Origin: Geopseudomonas sagittaria
Lineage (GTDB): Bacteria; Pseudomonadota; Gammaproteobacteria; Pseudomonadales; Pseudomonadaceae
Reading direction: 5' to 3'
Length of the DNA stretch: 64,000 nt
Assembly: GCF_900115715.1 (NCBI RefSeq)
Contig: NZ_FOXM01000003.1
Location: 62,001-126,000, forward strand
Each line of letters begins with the position of its first letter. Position 1 is the first letter of the stretch. A program made the position numbers and the translations under genes. Of this stretch, positions 7,320 to 15,676 are shown piece after piece. The notes beneath the pieces are model-generated. The model was not told the origin of the DNA and searched no databases. It saw only the letters and a list, made by a program, of their open reading frames with translations.

Positions 7320-8348
7320 TTACTTGAGGTTGTTGCGGAAAAAGCTGGTCAGGCGCTCGAAGGGAATCAGGCCGACACGGTCGTACAGATCCACATGACC
7401 GGTGCCCGGCACCAGCACCAGCTCCTTGGGCTCGCCGGCCAGGCGGTAGGCTTCGTCGCTGAATTCGCGGGAGTGGGCGTTCTCGCCGGCGATGAACAGC
7501 ATCGGCCGCGGCGCGATGGTCTCGATGTCGTTGAACGGGTAGAAGTTCATGAACTTGACGTTGCTGGTCAGGGTCGGGTGGGTGGTCAGCTGCGGCGAGG
7601 AACCTTGCGGGGTGAACTCGCCACGCGGGGTGCGGTAGAACTCGAAGAACTCGCGCTGGATCGGATGGGTGTTCTCGTCCAGCTGATGCACGGTGCCGCT
7701 GGTGTAGCGGGTTTCGCCACCGGTGAACTCGACGTAACGCTGCTCGGTCGCCTCGGCGATGATCGCCTTGCGCTGCTCCAGGGTCAGCGAGTGGTTCAGC
7801 GCGTTGCGGTTGGCGCCGCCCATGTCGTACATGCTGACCGTGGCGATGGCCTTCAGCCGCGGGTCGATCTTGGCGGCGCTGATGGCGAAGCTGCCGCTGC
7901 CGCAGACGCCGATCACGCCGATGCGCTCGCGGTCGACGAAGGCGCGGGTGCCGAGGAAGTCCACGGCGGCGCTGAAGTCTTCGGCGTAGATGTCCGGCGC
8001 TACCGCGTTGCGCGGCTCGCCCGCGCTTTCCCCCCAGAACGACAGGTCCAGCGACAGGGTGACGAAGCCCTGCTCGGCCATCTTCTGCGCGTAGAGGTTG
8101 GCGCTCTGTTCCTTCACCGCGCCCATCGGGTGGCCGACGATGATCGCCGGGTAGCGCACCTGCGGGTCCAAGTCCCTGGGCAGGTAGAGATTGCCGGCGA
8201 CCTTCATGCGGTACTGGTTTGCGAAGCTGACCTTCTGCACGGTCAGTTGCTGGCTCTGGTAGAAGTTGTCGGCGTCGGCGGGCATCTGGGCACCTATTGC
8301 ACTGAAGGAGCTGAACAGCAGTCCCATGGAGAGTAGGAGGTTTTTCAT
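7320..8348 (-). CDS. Secreted alpha/beta hydrolase
   Basis: This 342-residue protein has an N-terminal Sec signal (MKNLLLSMGLLFSSFSAIGA), so it is probably periplasmic. The alpha/beta-hydrolase fold is shown by the HPMGAVKEQ oxyanion segment, a nucleophile elbow IGVCGSGSF (a Cys or a Ser could be the nucleophile) and a C-terminal GTGHVDLYD with the catalytic histidine. The acid is probably in FIAGENAHS. The start at 8348 gives a clean signal peptide; an upstream in-frame ATG at 8363 adds five residues and cannot be excluded. It is divergent to an AraC regulator, which is the likely activator, with the MFS gene downstream. Confidence 0.82.
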   Translation of the reverse strand: MKNLLLSMGLLFSSFSAIGAQMPADADNFYQSQQLTVQKVSFANQYRMKVAGNLYLPRDLDPQVRYPAIIVGHPMGAVKEQSANLYAQKMAEQGFVTLSLDLSFWGESAGEPRNAVAPDIYAEDFSAAVDFLGTRAFVDRERIGVIGVCGSGSFAISAAKIDPRLKAIATVSMYDMGGANRNALNHSLTLEQRKAIIAEATEQRYVEFTGGETRYTSGTVHQLDENTHPIQREFFEFYRTPRGEFTPQGSSPQLTTHPTLTSNVKFMNFYPFNDIETIAPRPMLFIAGENAHSREFSDEAYRLAGEPKELVLVPGTGHVDLYDRVGLIPFERLTSFFRNNLK

Positions 8349-8632
8349 TGGCGGCTTCCTCATGGGAGGTCCTCGGTCAGGGCATGAGTGCTTGAGGACA
8401 TTCTTGCCGCGGCCCCCGTTGGCGGGTTAGCTCATTACTGGCGACTTCTTGCCTGATCCTCCGCAAGTGCCCTGTTGCGGCCGTGACGGCATTGCCAGCC
8501 GGCGGGGCCTGAGGCATAACTCGCGGTGCGGGCATCGTGCGGACTAACGGTGCCTATCTGCCGGAAAGACAGGGCTTTCGTGCTGCCCTGCCCGGCTGCC
8601 AATGACCGAACGCGAGCCCGGGTACGCATCGA

Positions 8633-9565
8633 ATGACTGACACTTTTCTCGCCGAGTCCGGAGGATTCGAAGCGCTCCGCCAGACCCTGGTGCAGGCTGT
8701 GGCGCGCTGGACCCGCGACGCGCAGGACGTGCAGACGCCCATCGCCAACCTGGGCCTGTTCCGTCGCACCGCGCCGACCCAGCCGGACTACTGCACGGTC
8801 GGGCCGAGCCTGTTCGTCGTCGTGCAAGGCACCAAGCGCGCCCTGTTCGGCCAGGAGGCCTTCACCTACGACATCCACAGCTTCCTGATCACCTCGCTGG
8901 ATCTGCCGGCGATGATGCACATCGTCGAAGCCGACGAGGAGCGCCCGTATCTGGGCCTGATGCTCAGGCTGGATATGCGCGTCGTGTCGGAAGTCATGCT
9001 GCAGAGCGGCTTCGCCGCGCCGGCCGGCAAGGCCGGCGAACCCGGCATGTTCCTCGGCCGCACCTCCCCCGCCCTGCTGCGCGCGCTGGTGCGGCTGGTC
9101 AGCCTGCTCGACGAGCCCGAGTCGATTCCGCTGCTGGCGCCGCTGATCGAGCGGGAGATCTACTACCGGCTGATCGCCAGCGACCAGAGCGCCCGGCTGT
9201 GGCAGGTCACCGCCGCCTACAGCAAGGTGCACCGCATCGCCCGCGCGGTGGACTGGATCCGCCACAACTACCGCCAGCCCCTGCGGGTGGAAGAACTGGC
9301 GGCCTCGGTGAAGATGAGTCCCTCGACCTTCCACCAGCACTTCAAGCAGATCACCGCGATGAGCCCGCTGCAGTACCAGAAGTGGCTGCGCCTGGGCGAG
9401 GCGCGCCGGCTGATGCTGACGGAGAACCAGGACGTATCGAGCTCGGCCTTTGCCGTCGGCTACGAGAGCCCGTCGCAGTTCAGCCGCGAGTACGGCCGCC
9501 TGTTCGGCGCATCGCCCAAGCGGGATATCGAGGAGCTCAGGCGCGCGGCCAGCCAGGCTGGCTGA
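8633..9565 (+). CDS. AraC-family regulator with AraC_N domain
   Basis: This 310-residue transcription factor has an N-terminal AraC_N cupin-like domain (TVGPSLFVVVQGTKRALFG, ITSLDLPA) and a C-terminal double helix-turn-helix (RVEELAASVKMSPSTFHQHFKQITAMSPLQYQK, then SSAFAVGYESPSQFSREYGRLFG). It lies head to head with the hydrolase-MFS genes, with 284 bases between the starts, the usual arrangement for an activator of the divergent pair. No obvious repeat was found in that gap. Confidence 0.9.
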   Translation: MTDTFLAESGGFEALRQTLVQAVARWTRDAQDVQTPIANLGLFRRTAPTQPDYCTVGPSLFVVVQGTKRALFGQEAFTYDIHSFLITSLDLPAMMHIVEADEERPYLGLMLRLDMRVVSEVMLQSGFAAPAGKAGEPGMFLGRTSPALLRALVRLVSLLDEPESIPLLAPLIEREIYYRLIASDQSARLWQVTAAYSKVHRIARAVDWIRHNYRQPLRVEELAASVKMSPSTFHQHFKQITAMSPLQYQKWLRLGEARRLMLTENQDVSSSAFAVGYESPSQFSREYGRLFGASPKRDIEELRRAASQAG

Positions 9566-9721
9566 ATGGCCGCGCCTGCCGATCACGGGCGGCCTGGCGG
9601 ATCCGCGGCCATCCTATGCCGCGCAATCTGTTTTCAGATGATCGGGAAATCGCGTGCATCTGTTTGTAAGCAACGCAAGCTAGCCTGAGGGTGAAGCCAG
9701 CGTGCCAAAGAGGTGAGCACC

Positions 9722-10201
9722 ATGAAAACGCTGTTCCTCGTTCGCCACGGCCAGTCGAGCTGGGACGACGTCAAGTTGGCCGACCGGGAGCGCCCCTTGA
9801 CGGACAAGGGCAAGAGAGATGCGACGAAGATGGGCAAGCGGCTGGCCGAGTCCGAAGTTGCGCTCGACCTGATTGTTGCGAGCCCGGCGCAACGGGCGCT
9901 GGCGACCGCAGCGACCATCGCCCGGAGGCTCGACTTCAAGCGCAAGCACATCGTGCAGGATGAGCGGCTTTACGGCGGACAGGTGGATGACCTGCTGCAG
10001 CTCATCAAGGAGGTTGGCGACGACCACAAGCGGGTGATGCTGGTCGGCCACAATCCGCTGCTGTCGGAGCTGGTGCTGCGCCTTGCGGACAAGGACGTCA
10101 ACCTGCCGACCTGTGCCGTGGCCGTGCTCAGATTCGACATCAAGTCGTGGGCGAAAATCGGCAAGAAGAAGCTCGAGAAGGTTTCGATCAAGTATTCGTG
10201 A
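9722..10201 (+). CDS. Histidine phosphatase family protein, SixA-like
   Basis: This is a 159-residue histidine phosphatase of the phosphoglycerate-mutase fold. The catalytic RHG is in LFLVRHGQSSWDD and the second histidine in LVGHNPLLSEL; DLIVASPAQRALATA is also typical. E. coli SixA removes phosphate from histidine phosphotransfer domains or PTS proteins. The ATG at 9722, 8 bases after AGAGG, is preferred to a GTG at 9713. It stands alone, so its partner cannot be inferred. Confidence 0.85.
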   Translation: MKTLFLVRHGQSSWDDVKLADRERPLTDKGKRDATKMGKRLAESEVALDLIVASPAQRALATAATIARRLDFKRKHIVQDERLYGGQVDDLLQLIKEVGDDHKRVMLVGHNPLLSELVLRLADKDVNLPTCAVAVLRFDIKSWAKIGKKKLEKVSIKYS

Positions 10202-10387
10202 GGGCTGGTCGGCCAAGGCTGGGGGGGTTGGCGGTGATCTCCCTGCCACCGTCGCATGCTCCGCGGCGCCGCTGGCAGGCCCAGCCTGGCCAGCCGCCCA
10301 CCGGCCGCCTGGCAGGCCGGCAAACCCTCCGGCGCTGACCTAGACTCATCCGGCTGTCCCACCCCACGCAGAGCAAGGAGACCGGCA

Positions 10388-10741
10388 ATGTCCTACGTCG
10401 ACGGGTTCGTCCTCGCCGTACCCACGGCAAACAAGGAAACCTACCGAATACATGCGGCGGCAGCCGCCGTCGTCTTCAAGGAGTATGGCGCGCTGAAGGT
10501 GGTCGAGTGCTGGGGCGACGATGTGCCCGAGGGCAAGATCACCTCCTTCCCCATGGCGGTGAAGTGCCAGCCGGATGAGACCGTGGTGTTTTCCTGGATC
10601 GTCTGGCCATCGCGCGAGGTGCGCGACCAGGGCATGGACAAGGTCATGGCCGACCCGCGCCTGCAGCCGGAAAACAATCCGATGCCGTTCGACGGCAAGC
10701 GCCTGATCTGCGGCGGTTTCGAGATGATCGTGGATCTTTGA
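10388..10741 (+). CDS. DUF1428 family protein (YbaA-like)
   Basis: This 117-residue protein matches the DUF1428 pattern: start MSYVDGFVLAVP, then VECWGDDVPEGKITSFPMAVK and the end PFDGKRLICGGFEMIVD. Members are small dimeric alpha/beta-barrel proteins with no proven reaction. The ATG follows AGCAAGGAG. It appears monocistronic and converges with the glycine-zipper gene across a hairpin. Confidence 0.9.
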   Translation: MSYVDGFVLAVPTANKETYRIHAAAAAVVFKEYGALKVVECWGDDVPEGKITSFPMAVKCQPDETVVFSWIVWPSREVRDQGMDKVMADPRLQPENNPMPFDGKRLICGGFEMIVDL

Positions 10742-10800
10742 GCGGCCTTCCCGGAGCGTCGGCCACTGGCGGTCGTGCTTCAGCCGCCGGCATCAAGCGC

Positions 10801-10826
10801 AGAGCCCCTGTTCCGTCAGGGGCTCT
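10801..10826. terminator. Hairpin between convergent genes
   Basis: A perfect 10-base stem (10801-10810 with 10817-10826) and a 6-base loop sit between the stops of the convergent DUF1428 and glycine-zipper genes. It could serve both strands; T-tracts are poor. Confidence 0.5.
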
Positions 10827-10835
10827 CCAGCCAGC

Positions 10836-11258
10836 TCAGCAGCGGCTTTCGGCGGAAGTCGCCGGTGCGGCGCACAGTCCGCTGGCCGGGGCCTGCCCCG
10901 AGTCAGTTCGCGCATGCAGCCGTCCTGCCTGACGGTCGACCTGCTCGCCGATGGCGAACTGGCGATTCGGCGAGCGCACTACCTTGGTGTCGCCATCGGC
11001 GGTGCGCACCTGGTAGGCGTTCTCGCTTAGTCCAGTGCCTTCCTGCACGCCCCAGCCCGCCAGCCAGCCGATACCGGCGCCGACCAGTGCCCCCAGCGGT
11101 CCTCCCGCCGCGCCACCGACCATCACGCCGGTCAGTGCGCCGACGGATTTGCCGGCGGTGTTGTCATGGGCGGTCGACAGCACTTCGTCGGCCTGCACGC
11201 TCGCAGCGAGCAGCAGGCTCACGCTCACCAGCAGAGCGCTCAGGGTTGAATGTTTCAT
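10836..11258 (-). CDS. Exported glycine-zipper protein
   Basis: This 140-residue envelope protein starts with a signal peptide (MKHSTLSALLVSVSLLLAAS, cleavage near VQA). A glycine-zipper two-helix segment follows (GALTGVMVGGAAGGPLGA then LVGAGIGWLAGWG, about residues 40-72). Next is a short SH3-like stretch (YQVRTADGDTKVVRS, QFAIGEQV). Such proteins insert in or associate with the outer membrane. The tail after about residue 115 is Ala/Ser-rich and lacks recognisable features, so the end may have drifted. Function is unknown. Confidence 0.75.
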   Translation of the reverse strand: MKHSTLSALLVSVSLLLAASVQADEVLSTAHDNTAGKSVGALTGVMVGGAAGGPLGALVGAGIGWLAGWGVQEGTGLSENAYQVRTADGDTKVVRSPNRQFAIGEQVDRQAGRLHARTDSGQAPASGLCAAPATSAESRC

Positions 11259-11285
11259 GTTGCCTCCTCGAACAGGCGTTTCCAG

Positions 11286-11681
11286 TCAGGCTGGCGTAGC
11301 CGCGCTGTTCTCTTCGTGAATACGCAGTACCGTTTCCAGCTCCTCGCACACCGTGGGGTCCGTGCAGTCCGGCAGCGCTTCCTGCAGCTTGCGGATCACC
11401 CAGCGCTGGCCGCGGTCGATGAATGCCAGGCGCTCATTCAGGTCAGCGATGGCCATCGCCCTGGCGTAGAACTCCCCGGTCTGCCGGTTCGGCTCCAGGC
11501 CCAGGTGCTGCATGCAAGTCAGCAGTCGCCGACAGCTCTCGCCCTCGCCGGCGAGGATCTGTTCCAGCACCGGCCGCAAGGTCGGATTCTGGCATTCCCG
11601 CAGGCTCGCCGCAGCCACCTGGACACCCGCGCGTTCGGCGCTGAGCAGGGTTTGCAGCAGTTCATCGAGCGATACGGACAT
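11286..11681 (-). CDS. Small helical hypothetical protein
   Basis: This 131-residue protein is predicted to be all helical (SLDELLQTLLSAERAGVQVA, VLEQILAGEGESCRRLLTC, LNERLAFIDRGQRWVIRKL). It looks like a ferritin-like or four-helix-bundle protein but carries no complete di-iron ligand set. The start at 11681 has AGGAG 8 bases upstream; an in-frame extension lacks one. It lies 27 bases upstream of the glycine-zipper gene on the same strand, so the two may be co-transcribed. I do not recognise a function. Confidence 0.6.
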   Translation of the reverse strand: MSVSLDELLQTLLSAERAGVQVAAASLRECQNPTLRPVLEQILAGEGESCRRLLTCMQHLGLEPNRQTGEFYARAMAIADLNERLAFIDRGQRWVIRKLQEALPDCTDPTVCEELETVLRIHEENSAATPA

Positions 11682-11943
11682 GGTTCGAACTCCTGTAGGG
11701 ACGGGACGTCCATCATTCCGGGGCCCTTTGCGTTGCAAGGGCGGTGTGGACAGCTCCAGTGTCACGCCCGGCAATGCCGTTGACTAACGAATATTAATGC
11801 GCTTTCCAATCATTTTTTTTGCACTTAAGCTGGACGACGGCGACGATACCCTGGCCCCTGCCGAGTCCCCGGAACCGAATCTGCCGCCCGCAGGAAAGCC
11901 AACGCCCCCGCTACGCCGAGCCACCTTCGCCGGAAGCCACCAC

Positions 11944-12807
11944 ATGGATATCGAACTTGCCCGCACCTTCATCGAGATCGTCCGCTGCGGCAGCTTCGTG
12001 GCCGCCGCCGAGCGCCTGCACGTCACCCAGACGGCGATCACCGCGCGGGTGCAGAACCTGGAAACGCAGCTCAACAGCAAGCTGTTCGTGCGCAACCGCG
12101 CCGGCGCCAAGCTCACCGCCAACGGCACCGCCTTCATCACCTACGCCAACCAGCTGGTGCAGACCTGGGAGGCCGCCCAACGCGACCTACCGCTGCCGGA
12201 GGGCTACCGCGAGCGGCTGCACGTCGGCGGCGAGGTCAGCCTGAGCAACCCGCTGCTGCTGCAATGGGTGAGCCGCCTGCGCGAACACTTTCCCCGGCAT
12301 GCCATCCGCGCCGAGATCGCTGCCGCCGCCCAACTGCTGGAGCAGCTCGAGCACGGCCGCCTGGATGCCGCCCTGCTCCACAGCCCGGCCTACTGGCCCG
12401 GCCTGCAGGTCGAGCCGCTGCTGGAGGAGCACCTGATCCTGGTCCGCGCGCTGAAGACGCCGGAGCCCTACCTCTACATCGACTGGAGCGAAGACTTCCG
12501 CCGCCGCCATGACGCCGCGCTGCCGCAGCATGCCCGCGCGGCGCTCAGCTTCAATCTCGGTCCGCTGGCCCTGCAATACCTGCTCGAGCACGGCGGTTCG
12601 GGCTACTTCCGTAGCCGGGTGGTGCAGACCTACCTGGAGCGCGGCCTGCTCGAACGGGTACCCAAGGCCCCGGAGTTCAGCCACCCGATCTATCTGGTCT
12701 ACGCCCGCGAGCGCGACTCGCAGGAGCTGCAGATGGCCTGCGAACTCCTGCGCGAAGAGGTGAGTCAGCAGCGGGACTGGTCACAGCGCTGGGACCCGCT
12801 GATCTAG
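11944..12807 (+). CDS. LysR-family transcriptional regulator
   Basis: This 287-residue regulator has an N-terminal winged HTH (MDIELARTFIEIVRCGSFVAAAERLHVTQ) and a periplasmic-binding-like effector domain from about residue 90. The HTH motif and length are normal. It diverges from the small helical protein across 262 bases. The stop codon TAG at 12805-12807 is also the first three bases of a MITE-like palindrome, so the present C-terminus may have been set by that insertion. The target is unknown; the F420 operon starts 458 bases downstream. Confidence 0.88.
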   Translation: MDIELARTFIEIVRCGSFVAAAERLHVTQTAITARVQNLETQLNSKLFVRNRAGAKLTANGTAFITYANQLVQTWEAAQRDLPLPEGYRERLHVGGEVSLSNPLLLQWVSRLREHFPRHAIRAEIAAAAQLLEQLEHGRLDAALLHSPAYWPGLQVEPLLEEHLILVRALKTPEPYLYIDWSEDFRRRHDAALPQHARAALSFNLGPLALQYLLEHGGSGYFRSRVVQTYLERGLLERVPKAPEFSHPIYLVYARERDSQELQMACELLREEVSQQRDWSQRWDPLI

Positions 12808-12967
12808 TGGCCTGTTTGGTTAGTTCAGTTAGTCAATTTCGGCGCCCATGGCCCCGATACTGCGTTGCCACTCCTCGCCATAGCCCTGCTATGACTCGTC
12901 GCGGCGCCTTGTCTCGGAACCATGGTCATCCGAACTTGAGTTAACAAACTAACCGCACAGGCCACTA
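12805..12967. repeat. MITE-like 163-base imperfect palindrome
   Basis: Terminal inverted repeats 12805-12825 and 12947-12967 match at 19 of 21 positions. Pairing continues inward imperfectly (both arms carry a CCATGG core), so the whole element could fold into one long hairpin. It has no coding capacity. The inner CGCCATAGCCCTGCTATGA segment looks like a dispersed Pseudomonas intergenic repeat. It begins exactly at the LysR stop codon. Confidence 0.7.
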
Positions 12968-13130
12968 GGTTGCTGAACCTACCACTTTGACCTGCGCCTG
13001 CAAGGGCTCGGTGTCATCGGCGCGGCACCAGGCTGCCCGATCCAGAGAGCCCAAGCCCACCGCCATTCAGCCCCTCTCGGCCGCAAATAACCGGGCTGGG
13101 GCATCCAGCCGGGCCACCGGGGTCAATTCG

Positions 13131-13188
13131 CTAGTCCATTCGCAGTATGACCCTCCAAAGGCGACTGGCTAGTCTGAACTGCCTAGTC
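13131..13188 (+). promoter_or_regulatory. Three CTAGTC repeats upstream of the F420 operon
   Basis: CTAGTC occurs at 13131, 13169 and 13183, the last two 14 bases apart within a similar context. They lie 78-135 bases before the first F420 gene. The rest of 12968-13265 shows no gene. A regulatory role is only a guess. Confidence 0.2.
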
Positions 13189-13265
13189 CGAAAATCGCGC
13201 CAGCGCCGGGTCGCTGCAATCCTTTGCCAGAACCAGGCCGTAGCAAATCCAACGAGGAATCGACC

Positions 13266-13946
13266 ATGCAGGAACGACAGCCAACTTCTATTGGGGTCAT
13301 CGGCGGTACTGGAAATCTGGGCGCCGCACTGGCGGTTCGCTTAGCCAAAGCTGGCCACACCGTGATGATCGGCTCCCGGGATGCAGAACGTGCACAGACG
13401 GTCGCGCAAGAGCTGTCCGTTAACCTCCCGCAGGCCATCAGCGGCGCCAGCAATGACCAGGTCGCCGAGCAGGCGGACCTGATCATCGCCAGCGTGCCCT
13501 TCGCCAGTCAGCAGAGCACCTTGAGTGCCCTGGCCGACAAGCTGAAGAACAAGATAGTCGTCGATACGTGCGTGCCGCTGATGCCGCCGAAGGTGATGCG
13601 CGTGCAACTGCCGGCCGAAGGCTCCGCAGCGCTGCGGGCTCAGGCGCTGCTGGACGAAAGCACCCGAGTGGTATCCGCATTTCACAATGTCGCGGCGCAC
13701 AAACTGGCGACCGACGAGCAGGTCGAGTGCGATGTCCTCGTATTCGGCGACGACAAGGACGCGCGAGCCACAGTGGTAGGCCTGGCCAACGATATCGGCC
13801 TGCGCGGCCTGCATGGCGGTGCATTGGCCAACTCGGCAGCGGCCGAGGCCTTGACCTCCATCCTGATTTTCATGAACAAGACCTACAAGGTCGACGGCGC
13901 CGGCATCCGCATCACCGGTCATTTCGACCTGTCAGCCCAGGGTTGA
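13266..13946 (+). CDS. npdG: NADPH:F420 oxidoreductase (F420-dependent NADP reductase)
   Basis: This 226-residue Rossmann-fold enzyme transfers hydride between NADP(H) and coenzyme F420, here most likely reducing F420 with NADPH for the oxidoreductase at 19251-20294. The NADP motif GGTGNLG is at residues 13-19, followed by the phosphate-binding GSRDAERA. The end, KVDGAGIRITG, is typical of the family. It is the first gene of a four-gene operon with F420 biosynthesis; the next gene starts 3 bases after the stop. GAGG lies upstream of the ATG. Because biosynthesis genes follow directly, the F420 assignment is firmer than for a lone Rossmann protein. Confidence 0.88.
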   Translation: MQERQPTSIGVIGGTGNLGAALAVRLAKAGHTVMIGSRDAERAQTVAQELSVNLPQAISGASNDQVAEQADLIIASVPFASQQSTLSALADKLKNKIVVDTCVPLMPPKVMRVQLPAEGSAALRAQALLDESTRVVSAFHNVAAHKLATDEQVECDVLVFGDDKDARATVVGLANDIGLRGLHGGALANSAAAEALTSILIFMNKTYKVDGAGIRITGHFDLSAQG

Positions 13947-13949
13947 GCG

Positions 13950-14717
13950 ATGAAACCGACCCTGATTTTTTGTGCCCCGCCGGATATTCCCGAGATCAAT
14001 CCCGGGGACGATCTGGCACAGATCATCTGGGAAAGTTGTCAGCGCAATGCCATCGAGCTGAACGCGGACTCGGTGATCGTCATCGCCCAGAAGGTGGTCT
14101 CCAAGTCCGAGGGCCGCTATGTCGACCTCAACCGGATCAGCCCCTCGGCGCAGGCCCGGGAACTGGCGGAGATCACCGGCAAAGACCCGCGACTGGTTGA
14201 AGCGATCCTGTCCGAGTCGACTCAGGTCGTGCGCGCCGTGCGCGGTGTACTGATCGTGAGACACCGTCTGGGCCTGGTCATGGCCAACGCCGGGATAGAT
14301 CACTCCAACGTCCCCACGGCGGCCGATCAGGAGCGGGTGCTGCTGCTGCCGGAGGATCCCGATCTGAGCGCTGCCCGCCTGCGCGACAAGCTGGGATACC
14401 TCTGTGATGGAGCACCGGGGGTGGTGATTACCGACAGTTTCGGGCGCCCCTGGCGCCACGGCGTAACCAATGTTGCCATCGGTTGCGCCGGCATTGCTGC
14501 GCTGGTCGATCGTCGTGGAGAACGCGACCGCAATGGCAATGTGCTGGAGATCACCCAGGTCGCCCATGCCGATGCGATAGCCGCCGGTGCCGCCCTGCAA
14601 ATGGGGGAAGGCGCTGAAGGCCTCCCGGTCGTGGTGATTCAGGGGCTGCCGCGCCACGCCCCAGTCAGGGACAGCAAGGCCCTGATCAGACCCTTGAGCG
14701 AGGATCTATTCCAATGA
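13950..14717 (+). CDS. cofE: Coenzyme F420-0:L-glutamate ligase
   Basis: This 255-residue enzyme adds glutamate residues to F420-0 with GTP and metal, making F420-n. The conserved segments SVIVIAQKVVSKSEGR near the start and VITDSFGRPWRHGVTNVAIG in the middle are diagnostic. It is the single-domain CofE form; it lacks the C-terminal nitroreductase-like domain of mycobacterial FbiB. It is 3 bases from npdG and overlaps cofD by 4 bases (ATGA), indicating translational coupling. Confidence 0.93.
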   Translation: MKPTLIFCAPPDIPEINPGDDLAQIIWESCQRNAIELNADSVIVIAQKVVSKSEGRYVDLNRISPSAQARELAEITGKDPRLVEAILSESTQVVRAVRGVLIVRHRLGLVMANAGIDHSNVPTAADQERVLLLPEDPDLSAARLRDKLGYLCDGAPGVVITDSFGRPWRHGVTNVAIGCAGIAALVDRRGERDRNGNVLEITQVAHADAIAAGAALQMGEGAEGLPVVVIQGLPRHAPVRDSKALIRPLSEDLFQ

Positions 14718-15676
14718 CCAAGGGTACCCTGGTGGCACTGACCGGCGGCGTCGGCGGCGCGAAACTGGCGGCCGGTTTGGCTCGACTGATGCCTGCCGGC
14801 AAGCTCAAGCTGATCGTCAACACCGGCGACGATTTCGAACACCTCGGGCTGCAGATATCGCCCGATATCGACACCTTGATCTACACCCTCGCCAACCTGG
14901 TCAACCAGGAAAACGGCTGGGGTCGTCGCGACGAAACCTGGAGTTTCATGCAGGCGCTCGGCGAGCTCGGGGGCGAGACCTGGTTCCGGCTCGGCGATGC
15001 CGATCTGGCGATGCATGTCGAACGGACACGGCGATTGAGGGCTGGCGAAACGCTCAGCCAGATCACCGCCACACTGGCGCGAAAACTGAGCATCGCCAGC
15101 GATATCCTGCCGATGACCGACCACAGGGTTCGCACTCGCGTTGAAACCGATGCAGGCACGCTGGACTTTCAGGACTACTTCGTCAGAAAGGCCTGCAAAC
15201 CGACGGTCAATGCAATTCGCTTTGACGGTGCCGAGGGCGCACAACCCGCCGCAGGCGTTATCCGGGCCCTGGAAGACCCCGATCTGCGGGCGATCATCAT
15301 CTGCCCATCCAATCCCTATTTGAGCATCGACCCGTTGCTCTCGATTGCGGGTCTGCGCGAACGCATAGCGACGGCCGCCGTTCCCGTCATCGCCGTGTCA
15401 CCGATCATCGGTGGCGCCGCCGTCAAGGGCCCCACCGCGAAGATCATGAAAGAGCTGGGCATTGCCCAGTGCAGTCTCGCGATCGCGCAGCATTATCGGG
15501 GCCTGATCGATGCCATCGTCCTGGATCATGCGGATCGGCATCTGGCGGAACAGTTGGCAATCCCGGCGCTGGTCACCAATACCCTGATGCGCTGCGAGCA
15601 GGATCGCGAACGCCTGGCCGAAGAGTGCATCGCCTTCGCCGCGCAATTGCACGGCCGCACCAGAGCCGGCGCATGA
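14714..15676 (+). CDS. cofD: 2-phospho-L-lactate transferase (F420-0 synthase)
   Basis: This 320-residue enzyme joins the lactyl/enolpyruvyl (or related) phospho-diphosphoguanosine made by CofC to F0, giving F420-0 or its dehydro form. The N-terminal LTGGVGGAKLAAGLARL and VNTGDDFEHLGLQISPDIDT are the hallmark CofD/FbiA motifs. It overlaps cofE by 4 bases and the cofC start by 4 bases. Which three-carbon phospho-acid is used cannot be told by eye. Confidence 0.95.
   Translation: MTKGTLVALTGGVGGAKLAAGLARLMPAGKLKLIVNTGDDFEHLGLQISPDIDTLIYTLANLVNQENGWGRRDETWSFMQALGELGGETWFRLGDADLAMHVERTRRLRAGETLSQITATLARKLSIASDILPMTDHRVRTRVETDAGTLDFQDYFVRKACKPTVNAIRFDGAEGAQPAAGVIRALEDPDLRAIIICPSNPYLSIDPLLSIAGLRERIATAAVPVIAVSPIIGGAAVKGPTAKIMKELGIAQCSLAIAQHYRGLIDAIVLDHADRHLAEQLAIPALVTNTLMRCEQDRERLAEECIAFAAQLHGRTRAGA

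Noticed and set aside
11780-11808. TTGACT as a possible -35 box upstream of the LysR gene
   Set aside because: No acceptable -10 hexamer at 16-18 bases; promoter not called.
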